Shown: piece after piece, positions 24,914 through 34,027 of the stretch | How the letters are laid out: each line of letters starts with the position of its first letter | How positions within the stretch are numbered: position 1 is the stretch's first letter | NCBI RefSeq assembly: GCF_040513375.1 | Contig: NZ_JBEVTG010000004.1 | Location: 1-64,000, forward strand | Direction: 5' to 3' | Length of the DNA stretch: 64,000 nt | From: Flagellimonas_B algarum | Lineage (GTDB): Bacteria; Bacteroidota; Bacteroidia; Flavobacteriales; Flavobacteriaceae | Notes under the pieces: generated by a model | The model's database searches: none | Seen by the model: the letters and a program-made list of their open reading frames with translations, nothing else | Told to the model about the DNA's origin: nothing | Translations under genes and position numbers: made by a program

Positions 24914-25963
24914 ATGTTGCATTGCAAAGCCCCCGCTAGAATCTGTTTTTTCGGCGATCACCAAGACTATTTGGCATTGCCGGTCATCGCCGGTGCCATA
25001 GATCGGTACTTCCATATTAAAGGAAAGGGGAACACCCTTGGGGTTTTTCGAATCGAATTCAAAGATCTGGGTAAGCGACGAACTATCGATCCGAGTTCGG
25101 ACGAAAGCGTCGAATCCGGCGATTTTTTGAGGGCCGCACTCGTCGTTCTCGCAGAAAAGGGATGTGTGTTCAATACGGGATATGATCTGGTATTTCATAG
25201 CACCATTCCGATCAATGCCGGCCTTTCGAGTTCTTCGGCCATGATCGTGGCTTGGATCCGTTTTTTAGTAGCCATACAAGAAGAAGCCCTTGTGCTTTCG
25301 GATGCCGAAATCGGCCGTTTGGCTTATGCAACCGAAGTAGGGTTTTTCGAAGGCCCCGGTGGATTGATGGATCAATTTTCCATTGCGCAAAAAGGGTTAC
25401 GATTCATTGATACTGAAAGTGGTGATACAAAGCGTTTGACTGCTGATTTAGGGGTTTTGATCGTAGCGGAATCCGGAATGGCCAAAAAAACCTTGAAAGT
25501 CTTGCAAAAGGCGAGGGAATATGCTGAAAAGGCAGTAGCGCAGGTGAAGGCTAAGCATCCTGATTTTCAGTTGAAACATTCAGAGGAAAGCGATTTTGAT
25601 CGCTACCTGCCCCATGTGTCCAAGGAATACCATGATTATTGGTACGCTGCCATTCATAATTTGAACATCACCCGGAAAGCCTGCGAACAATTGCAGGGAC
25701 CAACGCCCGATATCGTCCGATTGGGCCGGTTGATGATCGCACATCAGACCATTTTGGAGCAACGAATCAAGAATACCCCCGCGGCCATGTCTAGTATGAT
25801 GCGCGCAGCGATTGACGCCGGTGCAGTTGGCTCCAAAATCATCGGATCGGGTGGTGGGGGATGCATGCTCGCCTTAACGTCACCCTCGCTCAAAACTGGG
25901 GTAATCGATGCTTTTTTAGCGCATGGAGCCGCAAGCGCTTATGAAGTTAACTTATCCGATTAA
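24914..25963 (+). CDS. GHMP-family sugar kinase (galactokinase-like)
   Basis: 349 residues. Motif 1 is APARICFFGDHQDY (~7-20), motif 2 the P-loop-like INAGLSSSSAM (~100-110), motif 3 GSGGGGCMLAL (~317-327), all typical of GHMP kinases. FFGDHQDYLALPVI is closer to a Bacteroidota subgroup than to true galactokinase (which reads GEHTDYNGG), so the substrate may be another sugar such as GalNAc, galacturonate or an unknown. The neighbouring GH109-like gene and the next gene, a sugar nucleotidyltransferase only 4 bases on, suggest a phosphorylate-then-activate salvage route. Confidence 0.82.
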   Translation: MLHCKAPARICFFGDHQDYLALPVIAGAIDRYFHIKGKGNTLGVFRIEFKDLGKRRTIDPSSDESVESGDFLRAALVVLAEKGCVFNTGYDLVFHSTIPINAGLSSSSAMIVAWIRFLVAIQEEALVLSDAEIGRLAYATEVGFFEGPGGLMDQFSIAQKGLRFIDTESGDTKRLTADLGVLIVAESGMAKKTLKVLQKAREYAEKAVAQVKAKHPDFQLKHSEESDFDRYLPHVSKEYHDYWYAAIHNLNITRKACEQLQGPTPDIVRLGRLMIAHQTILEQRIKNTPAAMSSMMRAAIDAGAVGSKIIGSGGGGCMLALTSPSLKTGVIDAFLAHGAASAYEVNLSD

Positions 25964-25967
25964 TGCT

Positions 25968-26804
25968 ATGAAGAACGATAGCCTACTAATTATGGTCGCC
26001 GGGGCCTCTTCACGGATGAAGAAGAGCCTTGAAAAGGCGCAACTGTCAAAAACCGCTTTCGAAATCGCCAAGCAGCAACATAAAAGCCTGATACCCCTTG
26101 GTGCAGCGCAACGCCCTATGCTGTATCATCTGTTGAAAAACGCCATGCATGCCGGTATTCGCGAAATCTACTTGATTACTTCTGAATCCAACCAAGGGTT
26201 CAAGGAGTTCGTCAAAACCTATAAAGCGGATTTCGCATCGCTTCAGTTCCGTTTCGCGATTCAATATCTTCCCAAAGGGAGGAGGAAAGCGATTGGCACG
26301 GCCGATGCGGTGACCCAATGTCTAGCGCAGTATCCTGAACTTCTCGAACAACGTTTCGCAGTCTGCAACGGTGACAACCTGTACTCGGTATCCGCTCTTT
26401 TGGCTCTGAGGGATCACCGCGAGGCCGACCATGCCCTGATTGCTTATGATCGCGATGCCCTGAAGTTCCCAGATGAAAAGATCGCGAGGTTTGCCTTGTT
26501 GGTTTTGTCACGCGAAGGGCACCTAACAGGGATCGTAGAAAAACCTGAACCGGATACGATCGGTCAGTATCGTGATCCAAGGGGGAAACTTCGGGTGAGT
26601 ATGAACATTTACAACTTTTACGGGAAGACCTTACTTCCTTTTTTGGAAAGCTGTCCCCTCCATCCCGTGCGCGACGAGAAAGAATTGCCAAATGCTGTAG
26701 CAACCATGGCCCAAACCAAGCAGAAAAGCGTTCTCGGCATCTTAAGGGCCGAGCATGTACCCGACATAACCAACGCTGAAGACGTGAAAGATTTTTATCT
26801 TTAG
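25968..26804 (+). CDS. Sugar nucleotidyltransferase (NTP_transferase family)
   Basis: 278 residues from ATG 25968; the frame also extends back to 25923 inside the kinase gene, but MKNDSLLIMVAGASSRM is the expected start. The nucleotide-binding motif is a variant (IMVAGASSRMKKS instead of AAGxGxRxxPxT), followed by a ~17-residue insertion before LIPLGAAQRPMLYHLL. The catalytic Asp region is FAVCNGDNLYSV (~142), and GIVEKPEPDT (~190) follows. Makes an NDP-sugar from a sugar-1-phosphate in the family; nucleotide and sugar are not predictable. Partner of the adjacent GHMP kinase, like a split version of bifunctional kinase/pyrophosphorylases such as Fkp. Confidence 0.8.
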   Translation: MKNDSLLIMVAGASSRMKKSLEKAQLSKTAFEIAKQQHKSLIPLGAAQRPMLYHLLKNAMHAGIREIYLITSESNQGFKEFVKTYKADFASLQFRFAIQYLPKGRRKAIGTADAVTQCLAQYPELLEQRFAVCNGDNLYSVSALLALRDHREADHALIAYDRDALKFPDEKIARFALLVLSREGHLTGIVEKPEPDTIGQYRDPRGKLRVSMNIYNFYGKTLLPFLESCPLHPVRDEKELPNAVATMAQTKQKSVLGILRAEHVPDITNAEDVKDFYL

Positions 26805-26808
26805 CGTT

Positions 26809-28074
26809 ATGGAAACCTATGCGAATGCTTTGCTTTATGCTATTCCCTTTTTCGTCGGGTTGGTGCTCATCGAGATTTTGTACGGCCATTTCGTCAAAGA
26901 CCAAAAGCACAATGTAATGGACACGGTCAGTAGCTTGAGTTCAGGCCTGACCAACATCATCAAGGATTCTTTGGGGCTTGCCGTCGTATTGGTGAGTTAT
27001 CCGGTATTGTTGGAATATTTGGCCTTGACCGAGATCAAAGCGACATGGGCCGTATGGTTCATCGCTTTTATTGTGATTGATTTTGCAGGCTATTGGAACC
27101 ATCGATTGAGTCACCACATCAATATTTTTTGGAATCAACATGTCATCCATCATAGCAGTGAGGAATTCAATTTGGCCTGCGCCTTAAGACAATCGATTTC
27201 GAATCTTATCGGGTATTTTGCCATTCTCATGTTACCTGCGGCCCTACTGGGGGTGCCCAATGAGGTCATTGCGATTTTGGCCCCGATCCACCTCTTTGCA
27301 CAGTTTTGGTACCATACCCAGCATATTGGAAAATTGGGTTGGTTGGAGTATGTTATCGTGACCCCATCGCAGCACCGGGTGCACCATGCCATCAATCCGG
27401 AATATATCGACAAGAACCTCGGCCAGATCTTATGCATTTGGGATCGCTGGTTCGGGACTTTTCAAGAGGAATTGGATACGGTACCACCTCAATACGGGGT
27501 TTTGAAACCAGCGGAAACCTGGAACCCGGTCTTGATCAACTTCCAACATCTTTGGCGATTGGCCCAAGATGCTTGGCGCAGTGAACGCTGGGTCGATAAA
27601 TTCAGGATTTGGTTCATGCCCACCGGTTGGCGCCCTGCCGATGTGGCCGAAAAGTATCCGATTTCAAAAATCGAAGACGTTTACGACTTTGAAAAGTACC
27701 GCCCAAGGGTTACCCATGGCCTCAAAGGATACTCGATCTTCCAGTTGTTGGCCAATACGGCCCTAATGCTGTTCATGTTCTATAATTTCTCCAATATCGG
27801 ATATGAGGGCCTTTTGGTCTATGGCGCCTTTATTTTTGTAGGAATCTATGGGTATACCACCCTTATGGACGGTAAGTTCTATGCTATTTGGATCGAATTG
27901 ATCCGGGCGATATCAGGCCTAGCGGTATTATATTTGACCGGTGATTGGTTCGGTTTGAATGGTGTTTTTAGTTGGGGAAGCCTTGTGGTCGCCGCCTATT
28001 TCGTTATCACCGGTCTCGGTGGGGCATATTTCAGCTTTAATCGAATACCTATTACGACTGCTTCGAAGCCTTAA
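26809..28074 (+). CDS. Sterol desaturase / fatty acid hydroxylase family protein
   Basis: 421 residues, integral membrane diiron enzyme family. Histidine boxes: WNHRLSHHINIFW (~97), QHVIHHSSEEFN (~110) and HRVHHAINPEYID (~193). N-terminal helices and a C-terminal block of ~4 further helices (~305-415). Relatives in Bacteroidota resemble alkylglycerol monooxygenase; the actual lipid substrate is unknown. Starts 4 bases after the nucleotidyltransferase, and its end overlaps the convergent ACBP gene by 4 bases. Confidence 0.88.
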   Translation: METYANALLYAIPFFVGLVLIEILYGHFVKDQKHNVMDTVSSLSSGLTNIIKDSLGLAVVLVSYPVLLEYLALTEIKATWAVWFIAFIVIDFAGYWNHRLSHHINIFWNQHVIHHSSEEFNLACALRQSISNLIGYFAILMLPAALLGVPNEVIAILAPIHLFAQFWYHTQHIGKLGWLEYVIVTPSQHRVHHAINPEYIDKNLGQILCIWDRWFGTFQEELDTVPPQYGVLKPAETWNPVLINFQHLWRLAQDAWRSERWVDKFRIWFMPTGWRPADVAEKYPISKIEDVYDFEKYRPRVTHGLKGYSIFQLLANTALMLFMFYNFSNIGYEGLLVYGAFIFVGIYGYTTLMDGKFYAIWIELIRAISGLAVLYLTGDWFGLNGVFSWGSLVVAAYFVITGLGGAYFSFNRIPITTASKP

Positions 28075-28337
28075 GAACCTTCACCGATTTCCGATTTTAC
28101 CAAATCGATGTACCGCTGCATGGCTTCGTTAATGGTGATGTGCTGCGCCTGGATCAATGCGTTGGCTTTGAAGGCATTGATGAGCGGTGTTTTACTTCCT
28201 GGATTGTTGAAGTTCTTATTGGCTATTTTGAAGTAAGCGTATAATTTAAGCAATAAGTCAGCTGGTAAGGGGTCGGTGTAGGCGTTGACCAAGGCGACTG
28301 CCTTTTCGAATTCCTTATGTAAGGCCTCGTCACGCAT
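28071..28337 (-). CDS. Acyl-CoA-binding protein
   Basis: 88 residues, one complete ACBP four-helix domain: LLLKLYAYFKIANKNF (~25-40) carries the acyl-CoA-contact Tyr and Lys residues, and TPLINAFKANALIQA (~49) the next. Binds long-chain acyl-CoA in the cytosol. Overlaps psd by 8 bases and ends the rsfS-to-ACBP run; placement with phospholipid genes fits acyl-CoA supply. ACBP is mainly eukaryotic but found in many Flavobacteriia. Confidence 0.9.
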   Translation of the reverse strand: MRDEALHKEFEKAVALVNAYTDPLPADLLLKLYAYFKIANKNFNNPGSKTPLINAFKANALIQAQHITINEAMQRYIDLVKSEIGEGS

Positions 28338-28995
28338 CGTCTTCTGGAAGAACCGCTATACAGGTTTTGGCACCTACGACTTTTTGGTCCAGTTTAACGG
28401 CGATTTCGGCTTCAAGTGGAAGGAAAAGATCGACACGCGAGCCAAACTTGATGAACCCGGCATCCTGTCCTTGTACCACTTGTTCGCCTTCTTCGGCGTA
28501 GTTGACGATTCGTCGGGCCAATGCGCCGGCAATCTGACGGTAAAGGATTTCCCCGAATTTTGGGGTATGCACGACTACGGTCGTGCGTTCGTTTTCGGTG
28601 CTCGATTTCGGATGCCACGCGACCAAATATTTACCGGGGTGGTATTTTGAATAGGTGATGGTGCCGCTGGCCGCATAGCGGGTGACGTGCACGTTCAAGG
28701 GCGACATGAAAATCGAGACTTGCTTGCGTTTTCCATTGAAATACTCGGTTTCTTCCACTTCTTCGATAACAACGACCTTGCCGTCGACCGGGGCTAAAAT
28801 TTCATCGAAATTCGGGGTGACCACCCTTTTCGGATTCCGGAAAAACTGTAAGATCAACACCAACACTACCAAGGCTGTGAGCTGCAAAGCCCAGCGCAAC
28901 CAATCGATGGTGATGTAGTATTCCGTGGCCAAAAGGGCCGCAACGACCAAAAAAAAGGTGATCAGAATGATTTGCTTTCCTTCTTTATGAAACAT
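28330..28995 (-). CDS. psd: Phosphatidylserine decarboxylase, short (Bacteroidota) form
   Basis: Makes phosphatidylethanolamine from phosphatidylserine. 221 residues, with two N-terminal membrane helices (~8-48) and the catalytic domain: FFRNPKR, LAPVDGKVVVIEE (~67), FMSPLNVHVTRYA (~96). The self-cleavage and pyruvoyl-forming site is the Gly-Ser in FIKFGSRVDLF (~181), as in the Asp-/short-type enzymes (the classical form reads LGST). Overlaps cdsA by 11 bases, in a phospholipid gene block. Confidence 0.93.
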   Translation of the reverse strand: MFHKEGKQIILITFFLVVAALLATEYYITIDWLRWALQLTALVVLVLILQFFRNPKRVVTPNFDEILAPVDGKVVVIEEVEETEYFNGKRKQVSIFMSPLNVHVTRYAASGTITYSKYHPGKYLVAWHPKSSTENERTTVVVHTPKFGEILYRQIAGALARRIVNYAEEGEQVVQGQDAGFIKFGSRVDLFLPLEAEIAVKLDQKVVGAKTCIAVLPEDDA

Positions 28996-29788
28996 AAGAG
29001 AAAATATTGAGTGTCAAATACGCAAATGGTGCAGCGAAAACCAAACTATCAAGGCGGTCGTAAATCCCACCGTGTCCAGGTAATATCGCACCACTGTCTT
29101 TGACCCCCGCAATACGTTTGAACTTCGATTCCAATAGGTCTCCCAAGTTTCCGGCGATGACGATGACCGAGGCGAGCACCATCCATTGCATGGTATCCAA
29201 CCGAGGTTCGTATTCCGCTAAAAAGTACGCGGCGATCAATGCAAAAATAAACCCTCCCAGTGAACCTTCAATGGTTTTTTTAGGAGAAACGGAAGGAAAT
29301 AATTTCGTACGGCCAAGGGTACGTCCTACGAGATAGGCAAAACTGTCGTTTACCCAGACCAACACGAATATTCCCATAATAAGGAATTTGGCAAAAGAAT
29401 TGCCTTCGTATGGAATCATGGTCAAAAAAATACAGCCGCCCCCGATATAGAGTAGGGCGATCAAAAATTTTTGAAAAGCGGTGAAGTTGTGGGCTTTTTT
29501 AGAAAAGAGAAAAGCCAATAAAGCCAAATTGACGGTCAAGGTCAACAGCAACAAAATGCGGATCGGCATTTGGCTTTTGATCAGGTAGATATAGGCCCAC
29601 CACAGCCCTAAATAGGCTAAGAAGACGTAGTACCCCTTGATTTTGACGATGCGCTTGAATTCGTACAAACACCCCAACCCGAAGACCATAAAAAGAAAAT
29701 CAAATGCGTCGGCACTTAAAAATACCGCCGACAAGAGGAGTACGACATAAACGATCCCGGTAAGTGACCGTCGTAACAGTTCTTTCAT
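28985..29788 (-). CDS. cdsA: Phosphatidate cytidylyltransferase
   Basis: Makes CDP-diacylglycerol, the common precursor of phospholipids, in the inner membrane. 267 residues with about eight membrane helices. The family signature near the C-terminus is clear: GDLLESKFKRIAGVKDSGAI then LPGHGGIYDRLDSLVFAAP (~217-255), and an internal DSFAYLVGRTLGRTKL (~141). Upstream and overlapping psd. Confidence 0.95.
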   Translation of the reverse strand: MKELLRRSLTGIVYVVLLLSAVFLSADAFDFLFMVFGLGCLYEFKRIVKIKGYYVFLAYLGLWWAYIYLIKSQMPIRILLLLTLTVNLALLAFLFSKKAHNFTAFQKFLIALLYIGGGCIFLTMIPYEGNSFAKFLIMGIFVLVWVNDSFAYLVGRTLGRTKLFPSVSPKKTIEGSLGGFIFALIAAYFLAEYEPRLDTMQWMVLASVIVIAGNLGDLLESKFKRIAGVKDSGAILPGHGGIYDRLDSLVFAAPFAYLTLNIFSYVS

Positions 29789-29792
29789 AAAT

Positions 29793-30404
29793 TCAGTAGT
29801 CTTCTAAAAGCAAAAGATATACATTTTTTGAAGTACTACCGTATGAAAGAAAGTCGTTTTTGTTTTCTTGGGTCAGCTGGAAATGTTTCAGCGTTGTGAT
29901 ATTATCGGGAATTTTCTTTTGATATTTCTTTTTAATCACCTTTAAGGCCTCGCTGATCGAATCGACCAATTGGCTTGTGGTGGCGAAAATGATCAAGTTA
30001 TGGGGCAGCTCGTTCAATTTTTTTTCTTTGATCTGATTCGAGCAAACCAAAACTGAACCATTGTGGGCGACCAAATGTTCGCAGGTGGTAAAGAAAATAT
30101 CACTTTCGTTGCGTTTTGAGGTGAACGTTACGCCATTGGAGGCGAATCGTTCGTTCAACCGCTTGTCAAGGGTGTAGAATGGATGTGCGGTCCAGTTGTT
30201 CTCAGAAACGATATTCTGAAGGCTTTCGGTAACTTCGGAAAAGTCTTCGCAATAAATGAACTTTCCGCCGTTCTTTTTAAAATAGATGGTGAACTTCTCA
30301 TCGACGGGAATCTTAAGATCGGGCATGTGCTCACCTCGTGTTTCCAAGGTTTCCTTGGAAACTTTCTTACCACCACCGAAAAGTTTGTCAAATAGGCCCA
30401 TCAA
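29793..30404 (-). CDS. LUD domain protein (LutC-like)
   Basis: 203 residues. The LUD (DUF162) fold is recognisable: DIFFTTCEHLVAHNGSVLVC (~105-124), ELPHNLIIFATTSQLV (~134). Family members include LutC of the lactate-oxidation complex, but no lutA or lutB partners are here, so function is unassigned. It lies between ftsH and cdsA, a gene order that recurs in Flavobacteriaceae. A second ATG two residues in is an alternative start. Confidence 0.85.
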   Translation of the reverse strand: MMGLFDKLFGGGKKVSKETLETRGEHMPDLKIPVDEKFTIYFKKNGGKFIYCEDFSEVTESLQNIVSENNWTAHPFYTLDKRLNERFASNGVTFTSKRNESDIFFTTCEHLVAHNGSVLVCSNQIKEKKLNELPHNLIIFATTSQLVDSISEALKVIKKKYQKKIPDNITTLKHFQLTQENKNDFLSYGSTSKNVYLLLLEDY

Positions 30405-30441
30405 AGGTCATGTCAACCCTCGTACCGCAACAAAAGCAATC

Positions 30442-32427
30442 TTACTTGGCCTCGCCGCCTACCTCTTCACCAGTAGGTTGGTCGACCGAAACGGATGCTT
30501 CCTCCTCCTCTTTTTCAAAAGGACGCTTGCCAAAGATCTTTTCAAGGTCATCCTTGAAAATCACTTCTTTTTCCAACAAGCGGTCTGCGAGTTCCGATAA
30601 TTTATCTTTATTGTTTTCTAAAAGCTCAATCGCCCTTTGGTACTGCTTTTCAATAATCTTGGAGATTTCCTCATCGATTTTCTGCGCGGTCTCCTCACTG
30701 TAGGGTTTCGAGAACCCATATTCGTTTTGACCCGATGAATCGTAATAGGTTATGTTGCCCAACTCGTCGTTCAACCCATAGATCGTCACCATGGCCCGTG
30801 CCTGTTTGGTTACCTTTTCAAGATCGCTTAGGGCGCCTGTGGAAATTTTATTGAAAATCACTTTTTCTGCAGCCCGTCCGCCCATCGTTGCGCACATCTC
30901 ATCGAGCATTTGATCGGGCCTTACGATCAATCGTTCTTCGGGCAGGTACCAAGCCGCGCCCAAAGATTGGCCACGGGGCACGATGGTCACTTTGACCAAT
31001 GGCGCGGCATGTTCGAGCATCCAGCTCACCGTAGCATGCCCTGCCTCGTGATAGGCAATGGTCCGTTTTTCTTCTTGTGTGATGATCTTATTTTTCTTTT
31101 CAAGTCCGCCGACGATACGGTCAACGGCATCCAAAAAGTCTTGTTTCGTTACTGCCTTTCGTTCTTTTCGAGCAGCGATCAAAGCGGCTTCATTACAGAC
31201 GTTCGCAATATCGGCACCTGAAAAACCAGGGGTTTGTTTGGCCAAGAAATCAAGATCCAAGGTTTCGGCCGTTTTGATGGGCCTCAGGTGTACGTCGAAG
31301 ATTTCCTTTCGCTCCCTGATATCGGGAAGATCAACATAGATCTGACGGTCGAATCGACCGGCCCGCATAAGGGCTTTGTCGAGCACGTCTGCGCGGTTGG
31401 TGGCGGCCAATACGATGACGTTCGTATTGGTTCCGAAGCCATCCATTTCGGTCAATAACTGGTTTAAGGTATTTTCACGTTCATCGTTCGAACCGGTGAA
31501 GTTGTTTTTACCGCGGGCACGCCCGATCGCATCGATTTCGTCAATAAAGATGATGGCTGGTGATTTGTCTTTTGCCTGCTTGAACAGGTCGCGCACCCTT
31601 GAGGCACCGACACCGACGAACATTTCAACGAAATCGGAACCGGAGAGTGAAAAGAACGGTACTTTGGCTTCACCTGCAACGGCTTTTGCCAATAGGGTCT
31701 TACCCGTACCGGGAGGGCCTACCAAAAGCGCACCTTTCGGAATTTTACCGCCCAAAGAGGTGTATTTATCCGGATTCTTCAAGAATTCCACGATTTCCTG
31801 TACCTCTTCTTTAGCCCCTTCCAATCCGGCTACATCCTTGAATGAGGTTCTGGTATCCGTCTTTTCGTCGAATAATTTGGCTTTCGATTTTCCAATGTTG
31901 AAAATCTGACCGCCGGCTCCTCCACCAGCTCCACCTGACATTCTTCGCATGAGGTAAATCCAAATCCCAATGATTAGGGCGAAGGGTAAAAGGGAAAGCA
32001 ACAAGTCACCGAATACGTTGTTTTCTGTATCGAAATCAACTATGGTATCGAGGTTGTTCTCTTTTTTGATGTTTTTGATCTCGTCTTCGAAGTTCTGGAG
32101 GTCCCCATAATCCAAAACGTATTGCGGGATGATTCCTGAAGAAGGGATCAGTGGTTTGTCGGCTACATTTTTATGCACGTCCTTTTTCATGGCTTCATCG
32201 GTCAAAAAGACCTTGGCCTGGCGCGTGTTCGTTATGATCAGGATTTCTTTGATGTCACCGTTCCTCAAAAACTCCTGCAACTCGGACGTCGTCGTCTTTT
32301 CGGTACTGGAGAAGGCACTACTGCCGAAGAATTGGAACCCTAAAATCAGGGCGATGATCACACCATAGATCCACCATGAATTAAACCTTGGTTTCTTGGG
32401 GGTATTCGCATTGTTGTCTTTTGCCAT
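30442..32427 (-). CDS. ftsH: ATP-dependent zinc metalloprotease FtsH
   Basis: Membrane-anchored AAA+ protease for quality control and regulated turnover (in E. coli also LpxC and sigma-32). 661 residues: helix ~19-38, periplasmic domain ~45-130, second helix ~130-148 (LLLSLLPFALIIGIWIYLM), Walker A GPPGTGKTLLAK (~238), Walker B IIFIDEIDAIG, SRH, and zinc motif HEAGH (~460) with downstream Asp. A Gly-rich linker (SGGAGGGAGGQ) follows the second helix. Second gene after rsfS (6-base gap). Confidence 0.97.
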   Translation of the reverse strand: MAKDNNANTPKKPRFNSWWIYGVIIALILGFQFFGSSAFSSTEKTTTSELQEFLRNGDIKEILIITNTRQAKVFLTDEAMKKDVHKNVADKPLIPSSGIIPQYVLDYGDLQNFEDEIKNIKKENNLDTIVDFDTENNVFGDLLLSLLPFALIIGIWIYLMRRMSGGAGGGAGGQIFNIGKSKAKLFDEKTDTRTSFKDVAGLEGAKEEVQEIVEFLKNPDKYTSLGGKIPKGALLVGPPGTGKTLLAKAVAGEAKVPFFSLSGSDFVEMFVGVGASRVRDLFKQAKDKSPAIIFIDEIDAIGRARGKNNFTGSNDERENTLNQLLTEMDGFGTNTNVIVLAATNRADVLDKALMRAGRFDRQIYVDLPDIRERKEIFDVHLRPIKTAETLDLDFLAKQTPGFSGADIANVCNEAALIAARKERKAVTKQDFLDAVDRIVGGLEKKNKIITQEEKRTIAYHEAGHATVSWMLEHAAPLVKVTIVPRGQSLGAAWYLPEERLIVRPDQMLDEMCATMGGRAAEKVIFNKISTGALSDLEKVTKQARAMVTIYGLNDELGNITYYDSSGQNEYGFSKPYSEETAQKIDEEISKIIEKQYQRAIELLENNKDKLSELADRLLEKEVIFKDDLEKIFGKRPFEKEEEEASVSVDQPTGEEVGGEAK

Positions 32428-32433
32428 TTCGTT

Positions 32434-32808
32434 TTAATTATAGCTGCTCTCCACCATAGTGACCTTGGCATCACCCCAAAGTCCTTCAATGTCATAAAAC
32501 TCCCGAACATGCTTTTGAAACACATGGACCACTACATTGACATAATCCATTAAGACCCATTCCGCGTTGTCAGAGCCTTCGATATGCCAAGGTTTGTCTT
32601 TGATTGATTTGCTTACTGTCTTTTGTATAGAGGAAACAATGGCGTTGACATGGGTGTTCGATGTGCCGTTGCAAATAATAAAGTAGTCGCAGACCGTATT
32701 TTCAATTTCCCTCAAATCAAGTAGGTTGATGTCTATCCCCTTGACTTCTTCAATTCCGTGTAGTATTAAAGCAATGAGTTCATCTGCGCTAGCTTTGTTT
32801 TTCTGCAT
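32434..32808 (-). CDS. rsfS: Ribosome silencing factor
   Basis: Binds ribosomal protein uL14 and blocks subunit joining under nutrient stress. 124 residues, full RsfS/Iojap domain: DLREIENTVCDYFIICNGTS (~26-45), then HVNAIVSSIQ and HIEGSDNAEWVLMDYVNVVV (~76). First gene of the minus-strand run to ACBP, with a -7 box 20 bases upstream. Confidence 0.95.
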   Translation of the reverse strand: MQKNKASADELIALILHGIEEVKGIDINLLDLREIENTVCDYFIICNGTSNTHVNAIVSSIQKTVSKSIKDKPWHIEGSDNAEWVLMDYVNVVVHVFQKHVREFYDIEGLWGDAKVTMVESSYN

Positions 32809-32827
32809 TCAAAAATTTTAGTTTCTA

Positions 32828-32835
32828 CAAAGTTA
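32828..32835 (-). promoter_or_regulatory. Candidate -7 box (TAACTTTG) for rsfS-ftsH operon
   Basis: Exact TAnnTTTG on the minus strand, 20 bases before the rsfS ATG; no TTG at the usual -33 distance. Confidence 0.4.
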
Positions 32836-32897
32836 TTACTTTTTTGTTTTGACCCCTTGGGATTTTAACATTACATTGAAAACCAAGCAAGAGCTGT

Positions 32898-33632
32898 ATG
32901 ATGCAGATAATCAAACTTGATGCCACGCCCTCGACCAATACCTTTCTCAAAGAACTCTCGGCCAATCAAACCCTGAACGACTATACGGTTGTCGTGACCG
33001 AATCCCAGACCCAAGGGCGCGGTCAACAAGGGGCTATATGGCAATCTGAAGGTGGCAAAAACCTGACAATGAGTGTGTTGAAAACCGGTGTCGATCTACA
33101 GGCTTCCGAACACTTTCTTTTGAATATCCTTGTCTCTCTTGCCGTGAAGGATGTTTTAGACGAACTGTCAGTGCCCGATATCAAGGTGAAATGGCCTAAC
33201 GACATAATGTCAGGAAACCGAAAGGTTTGTGGCATTCTTATCGAGAACGTCCTCCGGGGTGAACATATCGCACGATCGGTCATCGGAATCGGGCTCAATG
33301 TAAACCAGACTGCATTCAAAGGGTTGGAACGGGCAGCGTCGGTGCGGCTTTTGACCGGAAAAACCCACGATTTGGGGATGGTACGCGAAAAGTTGCTCCA
33401 CGCATTGAAATCCAGTTTCAAGTTTTGTGAGAAAAAGGGGGACGAAACCTTACGGAAGCACTATGATCAGGCCCTTTTTAGAAAGGGGCGCCCGAGCACT
33501 TTTGAAAACCGAAACGGTCAGCGTTTCAATGCCGTGATACTCGGGGTTTCGAATCAGGGTTTGCTACAGTTGCAGACCGAAACGGAATCCGTCGTGGAAT
33601 TCGGATTCAAAGAGGTCAAGCTTTGTTATTGA
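32898..33632 (+). CDS. birA: Biotin--[acetyl-CoA-carboxylase] ligase
   Basis: Attaches biotin to the carrier protein of acetyl-CoA carboxylase via biotinyl-AMP. 244 residues with no N-terminal helix-turn-helix, so it is the non-repressor type. Biotin-binding motif QGRGQQGAIW (~39-48, GRGRxGRxW in the family), KWPNDIMSGNRKVCGILIE (~98-116), and a C-terminal SH3-like domain (LGVSNQGLLQLQTE). Two ATGs at 32898 and 32901 are possible. Divergent from rsfS; its 3' end overlaps the SRPBCC gene by 7 bases. Confidence 0.94.
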   Translation: MMQIIKLDATPSTNTFLKELSANQTLNDYTVVVTESQTQGRGQQGAIWQSEGGKNLTMSVLKTGVDLQASEHFLLNILVSLAVKDVLDELSVPDIKVKWPNDIMSGNRKVCGILIENVLRGEHIARSVIGIGLNVNQTAFKGLERAASVRLLTGKTHDLGMVREKLLHALKSSFKFCEKKGDETLRKHYDQALFRKGRPSTFENRNGQRFNAVILGVSNQGLLQLQTETESVVEFGFKEVKLCY

Positions 33633-34024
33633 CCGATACGGTCGAAATTGGAGGCGAGGGTCTCCATAAAGTTGGTGATCGGTCTTTTGATCATCATGGC
33701 CATCATGGCGTTGAATTTGCCTTCGAACCCTAGACTTACCTCACTTTCAGTATCCGACACCGAAGCAATATCCATATTCAGTCGAAAAGGAAGTTTGTCG
33801 CTTGCCGCGCCATAGACGACATGCGAGTTCGGGGTCTGCTCTTTCAAACGGAGGATGATCTCTGGCATTCCGGAGAGGGCGAAACGAAAGGTGCGTTCGT
33901 CCAAAATTTCGAATTTTTCGGTATTCTCGGGCATGAGTATCTCGAAATTCTTGATGTCGGTCAAAAATTCGAAGACTTCCGCGCTGCTCTTGGCAACCGC
34001 CTTTTTTGGGATTTCAATATGCAT
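33626..34024 (-). CDS. SRPBCC-fold protein
   Basis: 132 residues with a START/SRPBCC (polyketide cyclase/dehydrase-like) fold: KSSAEVFEFLTDIKNFEILM at the N-terminus, beta strands, and the long C-terminal helix IKRPITNFMETLASNF. Likely a small hydrophobic-ligand-binding protein. It follows pyrE by 3 bases, presumably in one operon. Ligand unknown. Confidence 0.8.
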   Translation of the reverse strand: MHIEIPKKAVAKSSAEVFEFLTDIKNFEILMPENTEKFEILDERTFRFALSGMPEIILRLKEQTPNSHVVYGAASDKLPFRLNMDIASVSDTESEVSLGFEGKFNAMMAMMIKRPITNFMETLASNFDRIGQ

Positions 34025-34027
34025 GAT

